From positions 1 to 64,000 of the forward strand of contig CANLEQ010000015.1 in assembly GCA_947489705.1 (NCBI GenBank): a stretch of DNA of 64,000 nt, given 5' to 3'. The stretch is from an uncultured Paracoccaceae bacterium (lineage in GTDB: Bacteria; Pseudomonadota; Alphaproteobacteria; Rhodobacterales; Rhodobacteraceae). This document shows positions 57,819 to 64,000 of this stretch, in pieces. A program made the translations under genes and the position numbers. The notes below the pieces were generated by a model. It did no database searches. It saw nothing but the letters and a program-made list of their open reading frames with translations, and had not been told where the DNA came from. The stretch's first letter is position 1, and each line of letters starts with the position of its first letter.

Positions 57819-59335
57819 CGGCGGATCAGGCTCCGCCCCGTCATCTCGTCGGGTTGCGGGATCTGCATCAGATCGAGAAGCGTGGGCGCCAGATCGGCGA
57901 GACGCCCATCGGCAAGCGTCGCGCCCGTCGGACCGCCGACGAGGATCACCGGGACGAGGTTCAGGGTATGCGAGGTATGCGGGCCACCGGTTTCCGGATC
58001 GACCATGACCTCGCAATTGCCGTGATCGGCGGTGACGATCATCGCGCCGCCGGCTTTCTCCAGCGCATCGAGCACGCGGCCAAGGCCCCGGTCCACCGCC
58101 TCGCAGGCCGCGATCGCCGCATCGAGATCGCCGGTATGGCCGACCATGTCGGGATTGGCATAGTTGCACACGATCAGGTCAAAGCCGGCCTCGATCGCCG
58201 CGACGAAGCGGTCGGAGACTTCGACGGACGACATCTCCGGCTGCAGGTCGTAGGTGGCGACGCCGGGCGATTTCGGCATCGCGCGTTCTTCGCCCTCCTC
58301 CGGGTTTTCCTTGCCGCCGTTGAGAAAGAACGTGACGTGGGGGTATTTCTCGGTCTCGGCCACGCGGAACTGACGAAGACCCTGTTTGGCCACCCATTCG
58401 CCGAGCGTGTTGACGAGCTTGCGCTTGGGAAAGACGGTTTCGAACCAGTCGTTGTGGGATCGGGAATATTCGACCATCCCGAGCCGCGCGGCGAATTGCG
58501 GCCGATCGGGGGTATCGAACCCGCAGAAATCCGGATCGCCTAGGGCCGAGAGGATCTCGCGTGCGCGATCCGCCCGGAAGTTCAAGCAGAAGACGCCATC
58601 CTTGGCCTGCATGCCGTCGTAATCCCCGATCACCGTCGCGGGGATGAACTCGTCCGTCGTATCGTTTGCATAGGCCTGATCGACGGCGGCACGCGCGGTG
58701 GGGGCCCGTTCGCCCTCGGCGCGGACCATGGCGGCATAGGCCGTGGATACCCGCGCCCAGCGATTGTCGCGGTCCATCGCATAGTATCGCCCGATCACCG
58801 TGCCGATCCGTGCATTTAGCGGCAGGCGATCCTCGAGCGCATCGATGAAACCGCGTGCGGAATCGGGCGCGACGTCGCGCCCGTCGGTGATCGCATGGAC
58901 CACGACCGGCACGCCGGCATCGGTGATGATCCGGGCGGCTGCCACGATGTGGTCGATATGGCCATGGACGCCGCCGTCGGAGACCACGCCCATGAGATGC
59001 GCCGCACCGCCAGAAGCCGACAGGTCCGAAACGAAGCCGCGAAGCGCCGCGTTCTCGGCCAGACTTCCATCCTCGATCGCCAGGTCGATCTGGCCGAGAT
59101 CCATGGCCACCACCCGACCTGCGCCGATATTCGTGTGTCCGACCTCGGAATTGCCCATCTGGCCCTTGGGAAGGCCGACATCGGGCCCGTGCGTGATCAG
59201 CCGGGCCGCGGGTCCTGCGTCGCGGATCCGGTCGAAATTCGGGGTGTCGGCAAGCGCCGGCGCATTCGCGTCGGTATCCTCGCGCGCGCCCCATCCGTCG
59301 AGAATGCAAAGAACGACAGGCTTCGGTGCGGACAT
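57815..59335 (-). CDS. gpmI: 2,3-bisphosphoglycerate-independent phosphoglycerate mutase
   Basis: 506 aa alkaline-phosphatase fold. VVLCILDGWG (metal Asp), the catalytic Ser in QMGNSEVGHTNIGAGR, NYANPDMVGHTGD and VTADHGNCEVM are diagnostic. Interconverts 3- and 2-phosphoglycerate in glycolysis, Mn-dependent. Follows rlmH by 66 bases. Confidence 0.97.
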   Translation of the reverse strand: MSAPKPVVLCILDGWGAREDTDANAPALADTPNFDRIRDAGPAARLITHGPDVGLPKGQMGNSEVGHTNIGAGRVVAMDLGQIDLAIEDGSLAENAALRGFVSDLSASGGAAHLMGVVSDGGVHGHIDHIVAAARIITDAGVPVVVHAITDGRDVAPDSARGFIDALEDRLPLNARIGTVIGRYYAMDRDNRWARVSTAYAAMVRAEGERAPTARAAVDQAYANDTTDEFIPATVIGDYDGMQAKDGVFCLNFRADRAREILSALGDPDFCGFDTPDRPQFAARLGMVEYSRSHNDWFETVFPKRKLVNTLGEWVAKQGLRQFRVAETEKYPHVTFFLNGGKENPEEGEERAMPKSPGVATYDLQPEMSSVEVSDRFVAAIEAGFDLIVCNYANPDMVGHTGDLDAAIAACEAVDRGLGRVLDALEKAGGAMIVTADHGNCEVMVDPETGGPHTSHTLNLVPVILVGGPTGATLADGRLADLAPTLLDLMQIPQPDEMTGRSLIRR

Positions 59336-59401
59336 GAATGAGACCTTTCGGGCGTTGTTCGGGCCGAACCCTAACGCCGGCCGGGCCGGTGGGAAAGCAC
59401 C

Positions 59402-59872
59402 CTAATCTCGGTGATAGGGTGTGCCGGCGAGGATCGACGCGGCACGATAGAGCTGCTCGGCCAGCATCACGCGGACCAGCATGTGGGGAAAGACCATGCG
59501 CCCGAACGAGAGGCATTCGTCTGCCCCGTCCCTGAATTCCGGATGCAGCCCGTCCGCGCCGCCGATGACGAATGCCACGTCCGAGCGACCGTCGTCACGC
59601 CATCGCGACAGCATTCCGGCAAGGTCGCGCGAAGATCGCGGCTTGCCGCGCTCGTCCAGAGCGCAGATCAGCGCGCCGTCGGGTACGGCCTTGCGCAACG
59701 CGTCGGCCTCGGCCTCGGGCCCGGCCGCCTTGCGTGGATCGACTTCCGCCTCGAAGAGCGGGCCGAGCGACAGGGGGCGCCCCGTCCGGTCGAACCGCTT
59801 GGCGTAATCGTCGATCAGGGTCCGCTCGGGGCCGGAGCGGATCCGGCCCATGGCGGTGATATGCACCCGCAA
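59402..59872 (-). CDS. rlmH: 23S rRNA pseudouridine1915 N3-methyltransferase RlmH
   Basis: 156 aa SPOUT methyltransferase acting on assembled 70S ribosomes. The C-terminal stretch FVIGGADGLHPEFRDGADE, SFGRMVFPHMLVRVMLAEQLYRA, and TPYHRD is the near-invariant RlmH signature. Begins a base after the rsfS stop. Confidence 0.97.
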   Translation of the reverse strand: MRVHITAMGRIRSGPERTLIDDYAKRFDRTGRPLSLGPLFEAEVDPRKAAGPEAEADALRKAVPDGALICALDERGKPRSSRDLAGMLSRWRDDGRSDVAFVIGGADGLHPEFRDGADECLSFGRMVFPHMLVRVMLAEQLYRAASILAGTPYHRD

Positions 59873-59873
59873 G

Positions 59874-60245
59874 TCAGGCGCGCCTGGCGGCCTCTTCGGG
59901 GGACAGCCACATCTTTTCGAGCTGGTAGAATTCGCGGACCTCGGGCCGGAACACGTGAACGATCACATCGCCCGTGTCGATGAGGACCCAATCGCCGCCA
60001 TCCTTGCCTTCGATCTTGGAACTGCGGCCGTGATCCTGCTTCAGGCGATCCACCAGCTTGTCGCTGATCGACGTGACCTGGCGGGACGAACGCCCCGAGC
60101 AGATGATCATGAAATCGGCCATCTCGGACTTGCCGCGCAGGTCGATCTGCACGATGTCCTCGGCCTTGTCGTCGTCGAGAGAGGAAAGAACATGCTTGAG
60201 CAGGGCCTCCGGCTCGAGCATGGGTTGAGCAATCCGCGCAGTCAT
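59874..60245 (-). CDS. rsfS: ribosomal silencing factor RsfS
   Basis: 123 aa. Binds uL14 and blocks 30S joining when nutrients are short. DDDKAEDIVQIDLRGKSEMADFMIICSGRSSRQV and DGGDWVLIDTGDVIVHVF match the family. ATG 60245 overlaps the stop of an 18-codon upstream frame (60242-60298). An alternative GTG at 60311 adds 22 residues not seen in RsfS I know. Leads the operon of six genes. Confidence 0.9.
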   Translation of the reverse strand: MTARIAQPMLEPEALLKHVLSSLDDDKAEDIVQIDLRGKSEMADFMIICSGRSSRQVTSISDKLVDRLKQDHGRSSKIEGKDGGDWVLIDTGDVIVHVFRPEVREFYQLEKMWLSPEEAARRA

Positions 60246-60298
60246 GTGCGGATTCGAAGCAGCGTCGATCGCTGCATTCTGGCTGAGAGACAGGACAT
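60242..60298 (-). CDS. possible 18-codon leader peptide before rsfS
   Basis: ATG at 60298 begins M-S-C-L-S-A-R-M-Q-R-S-T-L-L-R-I-R-T and stops at TGA 60244-60242, overlapping the rsfS ATG (ATGA). A perfect AAGGAGG (60302-60308) lies 3 bases upstream, the strongest ribosome site in this area. Arg-rich, with Cys. It could be a coupling leader or a spurious frame beside an alternative GTG start of rsfS. Confidence 0.35.
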   Translation of the reverse strand: MSCLSARMQRSTLLRIRT

Positions 60299-60568
60299 CG
60301 TCCTCCTTCACAAAGCGCCGTCATGCCACGACGCAGGCATGATCTGAAGATAAGCATGCTATATGCGGATTCCAACACCGACGTGTCGGCGCGGTCCCGA
60401 ATTTCCGGGCGCGGGGCTTTTGGCGGGGCGAGCCCTTTTCTCGCGCGCGACATCGGGCCTGAATTGGCCTAGAATGGGCGGCGAGAGGTGCGGTGGCGTC
60501 ACGGGATCGCCCCTGCCCCGAGAAACGACAGGCGAGATTTCGGGCCGCCGGTCGGGGAGTGGCACGCG

Positions 60569-61492
60569 ATGGCGGAACGGCGAAACCCGAGGCTGGGCTG
60601 GACGATCTGGTCGCGGGCGATCAAGGGCGTATTCCTTGCATTCAACGACAACAACCTCGGCCTGATCGCGGCAGGGGTCGCATTCTACGGGATGCTGGCG
60701 ATCTTTCCCACGCTCGCCGCGATCATCGCGATATGGGGGTTTTTCGCCGATCCCATCGAGGTCGCGGACCAGCTCGACCTTCTGCGCGGGTTCGTCCCGA
60801 GCGATGCCTTCGCGATCCTCGACACGCAGATCACGTCGCTCGTCACGGCCAACAGCAGTGCGTTGGGGTGGACCACGCTCATCTCGCTCGCGGCCGCGCT
60901 CTGGTCGTCCCGCGCGGGCGTCGCGGCGTTGATCCGCGGGCTGAACGCGATCTACCGCGAGCGCAACCGGGTCGGGGTCCGGCAGATGGCGGCGGCGTTC
61001 GGCGTTACCTTCCTGCTGATCGGCGTCGCCCTCGTCGCGCTTTGCTGCGTCGTCGTGCTGCCCATCATTCTCGCGATCCTGCCGCTCGGCCCGGTCACCA
61101 CGTTGCTGCTCGCATCGGTGCGCTGGGTGGTCGCCCTCGCCGTGGTGGTGATGGCCCTGGGGGTCATCTATCGCTACGGCCCCAACCGCAGGGGCGCACG
61201 CGCGGGATGGCTCACGCCCGGGGCCCTCGTGGCGATCGTCATCTGGGGGGCGATTTCCTTCGGCTTTTCCTACTACATCGCGAATTTCGGAAACTACAAC
61301 CAGATCTACGGCACGCTGGGCGCGGTCATCGCATTGCTGATGTGGCTCTATCTCAGCGCGTTTTCGGTCCTGCTCGGCGCGTCTCTGAACGCGGAACTCG
61401 AGGTCGAATCGAGCGCAGCGCGCGGCAACGCCACGACGCGCCCGGACGAGGACCCCGCCCCCGCCGTGCCCGACACCATCCTCGACGGCTAG
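60569..61492 (+). CDS. YihY/BrkB (RNase BN-like) family membrane protein
   Basis: 307 aa, six membrane segments. NNLGLIAAGVAFYGMLAIFPTLAAII, LWSSRAGVAALIRGLNAIY and YGPNRRGARAGWLTPGALVAI followed by YGTLGAVIALLMWLYLSAF are the YihY pattern. Originally named RNase BN by error; true function unknown. Cytoplasmic N- and C-termini; acidic tail. ATG 60569. Converges with the Crp gene with a 4-base stop overlap. Confidence 0.92.
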   Translation: MAERRNPRLGWTIWSRAIKGVFLAFNDNNLGLIAAGVAFYGMLAIFPTLAAIIAIWGFFADPIEVADQLDLLRGFVPSDAFAILDTQITSLVTANSSALGWTTLISLAAALWSSRAGVAALIRGLNAIYRERNRVGVRQMAAAFGVTFLLIGVALVALCCVVVLPIILAILPLGPVTTLLLASVRWVVALAVVVMALGVIYRYGPNRRGARAGWLTPGALVAIVIWGAISFGFSYYIANFGNYNQIYGTLGAVIALLMWLYLSAFSVLLGASLNAELEVESSAARGNATTRPDEDPAPAVPDTILDG

Positions 61493-62217
61493 AGAAGCGG
61501 GCGGACGCGGGGCGCGAGCTCTGGCATGAGCGCGATTTCCCGCAGGGTTTCGCGATCGTTCAACCGCAACAGGCCGTCGGACCACGTCGCGAGATTGCGC
61601 TCGCGCAGCTTGGCCAACGTCTTGTTGGTGTGCACGAGCGAAAGTCCCAGCGCGTCCGCGAGATCCTGCTGGCGGAACGGAAAGGCGAGTATCCCGTCCT
61701 GCACGAGGCGCAATTCGAAGGCGCGGTCATGGATGTGGACCAGGGCCCATGCGATCCGTTCCAATGCCGATCTCTGGCCCACGGTGGTCAGGGCCTCCCC
61801 GAGGAAATGCTCTTCCTTGCAGACGAGCCAGGTGAGATCGAAGCTTCGCGACGGATGCGCCCGGAAGAGTTTCCATAATTCGGACCGTCGGAAGACGCAC
61901 AGGGTCATGTCGGTCTTCGCCTCGACCGAATATCCAAGATCGTCGAGGATCGCCCCCTGCATGCCGACCAGATCGCCGGGCATGATGAAGTTGGTCACCT
62001 GCCGCCGACCGTCCTCCAGCGACTTGTAGCGGATCCCCATACCCTTGAGAACCGTAAACAATTGCGGGCTCTTGGAATGTTCTATGAGGATCGGCGTTCC
62101 GGCTGCGACGTCCAGTTCTCCTGCCTTGAAGTTCTTGATGAAGGTCAGCTCGTCCTCACGCAGATCCTCGAAGCAAGGCAGGGCGCGTAACGGACACTGA
62201 CGGCAATCCACGGCCAT
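61489..62217 (-). CDS. Crp/Fnr family transcriptional regulator
   Basis: 242 aa. N-terminal cyclic-nucleotide-like beta roll (IKNFKAGELDVAAGTPILIEH, MPGDLVGMQGAILDD) and a C-terminal helix-turn-helix (PFRQQDLADALGLSLVHTNKTLAKLRERNL). Cys5, Cys8 and Cys15 (DCRQCPLRALPCFEDL) plus one Cys in DMTLCVFRRS resemble an FNR-type cluster, but spacing is C-x2-C-x6-C rather than FNR's C-x2-C-x5-C, so redox sensing is uncertain. GAGGA is 7-8 bases before the ATG. Divergent from the pseudo-receiver gene. Confidence 0.9.
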   Translation of the reverse strand: MAVDCRQCPLRALPCFEDLREDELTFIKNFKAGELDVAAGTPILIEHSKSPQLFTVLKGMGIRYKSLEDGRRQVTNFIMPGDLVGMQGAILDDLGYSVEAKTDMTLCVFRRSELWKLFRAHPSRSFDLTWLVCKEEHFLGEALTTVGQRSALERIAWALVHIHDRAFELRLVQDGILAFPFRQQDLADALGLSLVHTNKTLAKLRERNLATWSDGLLRLNDRETLREIALMPELAPRVRPLL

Positions 62218-62259
62218 ATGAAATTCCTCGTCAGCTATGTCACAGATTAATCGACACCG

Positions 62260-62287
62260 TTGCAGTTCATCGCAGCTACGGTATATC
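62260..62287 (+). promoter_or_regulatory. candidate promoter for the pseudo-receiver gene
   Basis: TTGCAG (62260-62265) and TATATC (62282-62287) with a 16-base spacer, 34 bases before the ATG. Lies in the 104-bp gap shared with the Crp/Fnr gene. Confidence 0.4.
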
Positions 62288-62321
62288 ACGCACCGTTTCA
62301 ATCCTTACAGGGAAGGGCACG

Positions 62322-62693
62322 ATGCCCAGAGTTCTAGTAGTTGAAAAGTCGCCACTCGTCGCGACCGACATATTCGAGACGGTTCAGGAGGAGTTTCCGC
62401 ATCTCGACGTGCTGACGGTCAATTCCATCGAGGCGGCCGAAGCGGCGCTGCTGCAGGCGGATCTGGTCGACTTCTGCATCGTGTCCGGCTCGACCACGCG
62501 GGAGCGATTGGTACGCCTCGCCGATGCCCTCGACGGGCATCGCATCGGGACGATCACGATTTCCGACGACGAAACCGTGCGCGCGGTCTTCGACCCTCGA
62601 ACTGTGCATATTTCCAGTCCATTCACGTCGGACATGCTGATCGAGGCGTTGCGTCAGGTCAGCCGCGGCGCCGGAAGGCCCGAGCCGCTGTAA
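62322..62693 (+). CDS. pseudo-receiver: response-regulator fold lacking the phospho-Asp
   Basis: 123 aa CheY-like fold (RVLVVEKSPLVATDI, VDFCIVSGSTTRERL, IGTITISDDETV, SSPFTSDMLIEALRQV). The acidic pair is Glu8-Lys9, the phosphoacceptor position is Ser55, and the Lys of KPF is Ser99, so it cannot be phosphorylated in the usual way. No output domain. It may act by protein binding. Divergent from the Crp/Fnr gene across 104 bp; could be controlled by it. Confidence 0.8.
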   Translation: MPRVLVVEKSPLVATDIFETVQEEFPHLDVLTVNSIEAAEAALLQADLVDFCIVSGSTTRERLVRLADALDGHRIGTITISDDETVRAVFDPRTVHISSPFTSDMLIEALRQVSRGAGRPEPL

Positions 62694-63045
62694 GGCCGAT
62701 CACGAACGCCTGCGCAATACTTGCGGCGGTCATCACGCTTGGCGAGCCTGGGGGAGGCACTGCGGACCTGCGAGGATCGGCCATCGCCGCGGCGCGTTCG
62801 GCCGGAACGATGCGGGGAGGAATTCTCGCGACTAGAAGCACGAGGAGGCCGAGAAACACGAGAAATCCGCCCGCCATGAGATTGGCATTCAGCGCACCGT
62901 AGAGATTGGCGACATAAAGCCACAGAGCCGCACCGAAGAACACGGCACCTAACAGCAGGAAAAGTGCACCGAGCGTGCCGTAGACGGCACGCCTGGCAAA
63001 CATCTTGGCCATCAGTTGCGCGCGAATGACGTAGTTGGCGAACAT
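62659..63045 (-). CDS. phage-holin-like (YqjE type) membrane protein
   Basis: 128 aa. Two adjacent hydrophobic segments (about 23-45 and 51-70) as in the holin superfamily III/YqjE group, a Pro/Ala-rich linker, and a third hydrophobic stretch near the C-terminus (about 105-121). Directly abuts the DUF883 gene, a pairing like E. coli yqjD-yqjE. No phage genes around; probably a housekeeping envelope protein. Confidence 0.72.
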   Translation of the reverse strand: MFANYVIRAQLMAKMFARRAVYGTLGALFLLLGAVFFGAALWLYVANLYGALNANLMAGGFLVFLGLLVLLVARIPPRIVPAERAAAMADPRRSAVPPPGSPSVMTAASIAQAFVIGLTAARAFRRRG

Positions 63046-63369
63046 TCAGCGGCGCGTCATGAAGCCGACGATCACACCCACAAGTGCCGCAATTCCCAGC
63101 GCCGTGGTCGGGTTCTGGCGAACATAGGCCTCGACCTCGTCCATCTTCTCGTCGGCATGTCCGCGCATTTCCTGTGCCCGAAGCTCAGCCTCCGTCCGGA
63201 CGGAGTTAGCGCGACGGCGGGCTTCGTCGGCGTAGCCGCGACCCTTCGCCTTGCCCATATCGGTGATGGTCTCGGTGAGACGCCTGATATCGGCCTTGAG
63301 AAGGTCGACCTGCCGCGACAGGTCCTCGGTCGAAGGATTGGAATCCTTCATCTTCGTCGTCTCAACCAT
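63046..63369 (-). CDS. DUF883 (ElaB/YqjD/YgaM-like) membrane-anchored protein
   Basis: 107 aa. Long charged helix (residues 15-80, coiled-coil-like) and a C-terminal membrane segment (YVRQNPTTALGIAALVGVIVGFMTRR) that is the DUF883 hallmark. E. coli YqjD and ElaB tether ribosomes to the inner membrane in stationary phase. ATG at 63369. The middle gene of the leftward small-membrane-protein operon. Confidence 0.88.
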   Translation of the reverse strand: MVETTKMKDSNPSTEDLSRQVDLLKADIRRLTETITDMGKAKGRGYADEARRRANSVRTEAELRAQEMRGHADEKMDEVEAYVRQNPTTALGIAALVGVIVGFMTRR

Positions 63370-63446
63370 CGGACATCCTTTCAGTCACGTTGTCTCGCGA
63401 GAGCAAACACCGCCCGAGCCGAAAGTTCCAGACTCTCGTGCGATTT

Positions 63447-63608
63447 TTAATCCTTGACGACGTGATCGTCCCCGTCGACGGCAAGGCTGGACGATTGAGT
63501 GTTTTCCTTGCGGTCACGTTCCGTCTCGCGCTTGCTGACGAGCGCGAACACCAGAAATGCCAGTATGGTAAACAATGCCAGGAGCGGGATAAGCCAAGAG
63601 AAGTCCAT
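63447..63608 (-). CDS. 53-residue single-span membrane protein
   Basis: One membrane helix (about 5-26, LIPLLALFTILAFLVFALV) and a charged tail (SKRETERDRKENTQSSSLAVDG). A strong AAGGAGGTG site 6-7 bases before ATG 63608 decides the start; a longer reading has none. First gene after a GGAAC-type promoter (minus strand). Function unknown. Confidence 0.78.
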   Translation of the reverse strand: MDFSWLIPLLALFTILAFLVFALVSKRETERDRKENTQSSSLAVDGDDHVVKD

Positions 63609-63636
63609 ATTGCACCTCCTTGCAACATGGGACTGT

Positions 63637-63662
63637 AACATCGCGGCCGCGCTTCGGGTTCC
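63637..63662 (-). promoter_or_regulatory. candidate ECF-sigma promoter, leftward
   Basis: On the minus strand GGAAC (63658-63662), 17 bases, then TGTT (63637-63640), about 28 bases before the 53-residue gene's ATG. Matches the GGAAC-N16/17-xGTT pattern of EcfG/general-stress-type promoters. Confidence 0.5.
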
Positions 63663-63668
63663 GGAACC
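63657..63668. repeat. palindromic GGTTCCGGAACC shared -35 element
   Basis: A perfect 12-bp palindrome midway between divergent genes; each half supplies GGAAC to one side, so the two -35 elements overlap back to back. Confidence 0.75.
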
Positions 63669-63688
63669 TGCGCTGGATCGGGTGGGTT
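63663..63688 (+). promoter_or_regulatory. candidate ECF-sigma promoter, rightward
   Basis: GGAAC (63663-63667), 17 bases, then GGTT (63685-63688), 21 bases before the PRC-barrel ATG at 63710. Same type as the leftward element. Confidence 0.5.
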
Positions 63689-63709
63689 GAGGGGAAAAGG
63701 AGAAAGCAT

Positions 63710-64000
63710 ATGCCCCTGTCTGCGCGCGACCTATTGAACAGCAAGGCGAAAACGCAAGACGGCGCCTTTTCGATCAGCCAGATCTATTTCATGCCTGAGA
63801 CCTGGCGTCTGCGTCACGTCGTGTTGGATCTGGGAGGCTGGTTTCACTCCGAAGAGGTTCTCGTGAGCGTCGAGAGGTTCGCGATGCCCCAGGGTGGCGA
63901 ATGGCCCTTGAGGATGGATCGCGAGGAACTCGAAGGTGCCCCGAAGATAGACGACACGTCGTACGATTCCACGTCTCTTCCTCCGCTTATCGTGGGGCCA
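63710..64000 (+). CDS. PRC-barrel domain protein (partial, runs off the right end)
   Basis: First 97 residues only. Sequence MPLSARDLLNSKAKTQDGAF, then ISQIYFMPETWRLRHVVLDLG, GWFHSEEVLVSVERFAMP, and onward fits a PRC-barrel (photosynthetic reaction-centre H-like beta barrel). AAAAGGAG is 7 bases before the ATG. Such proteins occur in stress regulons. The C-terminus is not visible. Confidence 0.78.
   Translation, partial: MPLSARDLLNSKAKTQDGAFSISQIYFMPETWRLRHVVLDLGGWFHSEEVLVSVERFAMPQGGEWPLRMDREELEGAPKIDDTSYDSTSLPPLIVGP

Noticed and set aside
61489-62217. Firm call of FnrL
   Set aside because: Cys spacing differs from FNR (x6, not x5) and the helix-turn-helix (LSLVHTNKTLAKLR) lacks the E-x2-S-R recognition pattern, so a general Crp/Fnr call is safer.
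62218-62321. FNR/CRP operator in the divergent gap
   Set aside because: The best dyad (TGTC-N11-GACA) is short and its spacing does not fit TTGAT-N4-ATCAA or TGTGA-N6-TCACA.
62659-63045. Prophage holin
   Set aside because: No lysin, structural or integrase genes are near; pairing with DUF883 matches the chromosomal yqjD-yqjE type.

Overview
The window reads as chromosomal DNA of a Rhodobacterales (Roseobacter/Rhodobacter-type) alphaproteobacterium. It is very GC-rich, and third-position GC is so high that most genes cast long antisense shadow frames. The gene orders look typical of that order as I remember it: uvrC-pgsA-moaD-moaE beside ompA-ubiA-rsmE-gshA, accD-folC, glnK-amtB, and rsfS-rlmH-gpmI-envC-ctpA-rppH. 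I see no insertion sequence, prophage, CRISPR array or tRNA gene, so this is mostly core genome. I count 68 protein genes, one of them running off the right end.

Region by region. 1-3.5 kb: a possible leftward rRNA-type promoter at the edge, a secreted histidine phosphatase, a FAS1-domain protein, plsY with a coupled CTG-start gene, and a glycine-zipper lipoprotein. 3.6-12.9 kb: glutathione (gshA), 16S rRNA methylation (rsmE), ubiquinone (ubiA), an OmpA/BON-type envelope protein with its partner, molybdopterin synthase (moaE, moaD), phospholipid synthesis (pgsA) and excision repair (uvrC). 13.2-18.4 kb: a degenerate SDR, a Na+/Ca2+ exchanger, a 54-residue zinc-ribbon membrane protein, an S49 peptidase, an AEC carrier and a two-gene ABC exporter. 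18.6-28.2 kb: an HI0933-type flavoprotein carrying a 24-bp palindrome, zapE, folC, accD, a CPBP protease, ilvD and a FadH-type dienoyl-CoA reductase.

28.2-37.5 kb: a GAF histidine kinase divergent from a LysR regulator, an OmpA protein with a GNAT and a CinA-type domain, map, an MFS exporter, rsmD, a ferredoxin reductase and a peroxiredoxin. 37.5-44.8 kb: a leftward seven-gene run (type I secretion ABC and HlyD, RidA, GDPD, a FemAB/GNAT-like protein, pterin dehydratase, MscS). 44.8-54.7 kb: lytic transglycosylase, dapA, smpB, sulfurtransferase, aromatic aminotransferase, amtB-glnK and a class A PBP. 54.9-60.3 kb: the leftward rsfS-rlmH-gpmI-envC-ctpA-rppH operon. 60.6-64 kb: a YihY-type membrane protein, then a compact cluster that looks stress-related. 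It holds a Crp/Fnr regulator divergent from a pseudo-receiver, and a small-membrane-protein/DUF883/holin-like operon divergent from a PRC-barrel gene.

The most interesting signals are at DNA level. The shared GGTTCCGGAACC palindrome at 63657-63668 supplies a GGAAC -35 in both directions, each followed 17 bp later by an xGTT element, which suggests one ECF-sigma switch for the divergent membrane-protein and PRC-barrel genes. A perfect 24-bp palindrome (18993-19016) is exactly eight codons in frame inside the flavoprotein gene and is written in codons unusual for this genome. Others are a CTG-initiated gene overlapping the plsY stop, a possible 18-codon leader overlapping rsfS, and a GTG-started zinc-ribbon microprotein. 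I found no clearly new multi-gene defence or metabolic system.
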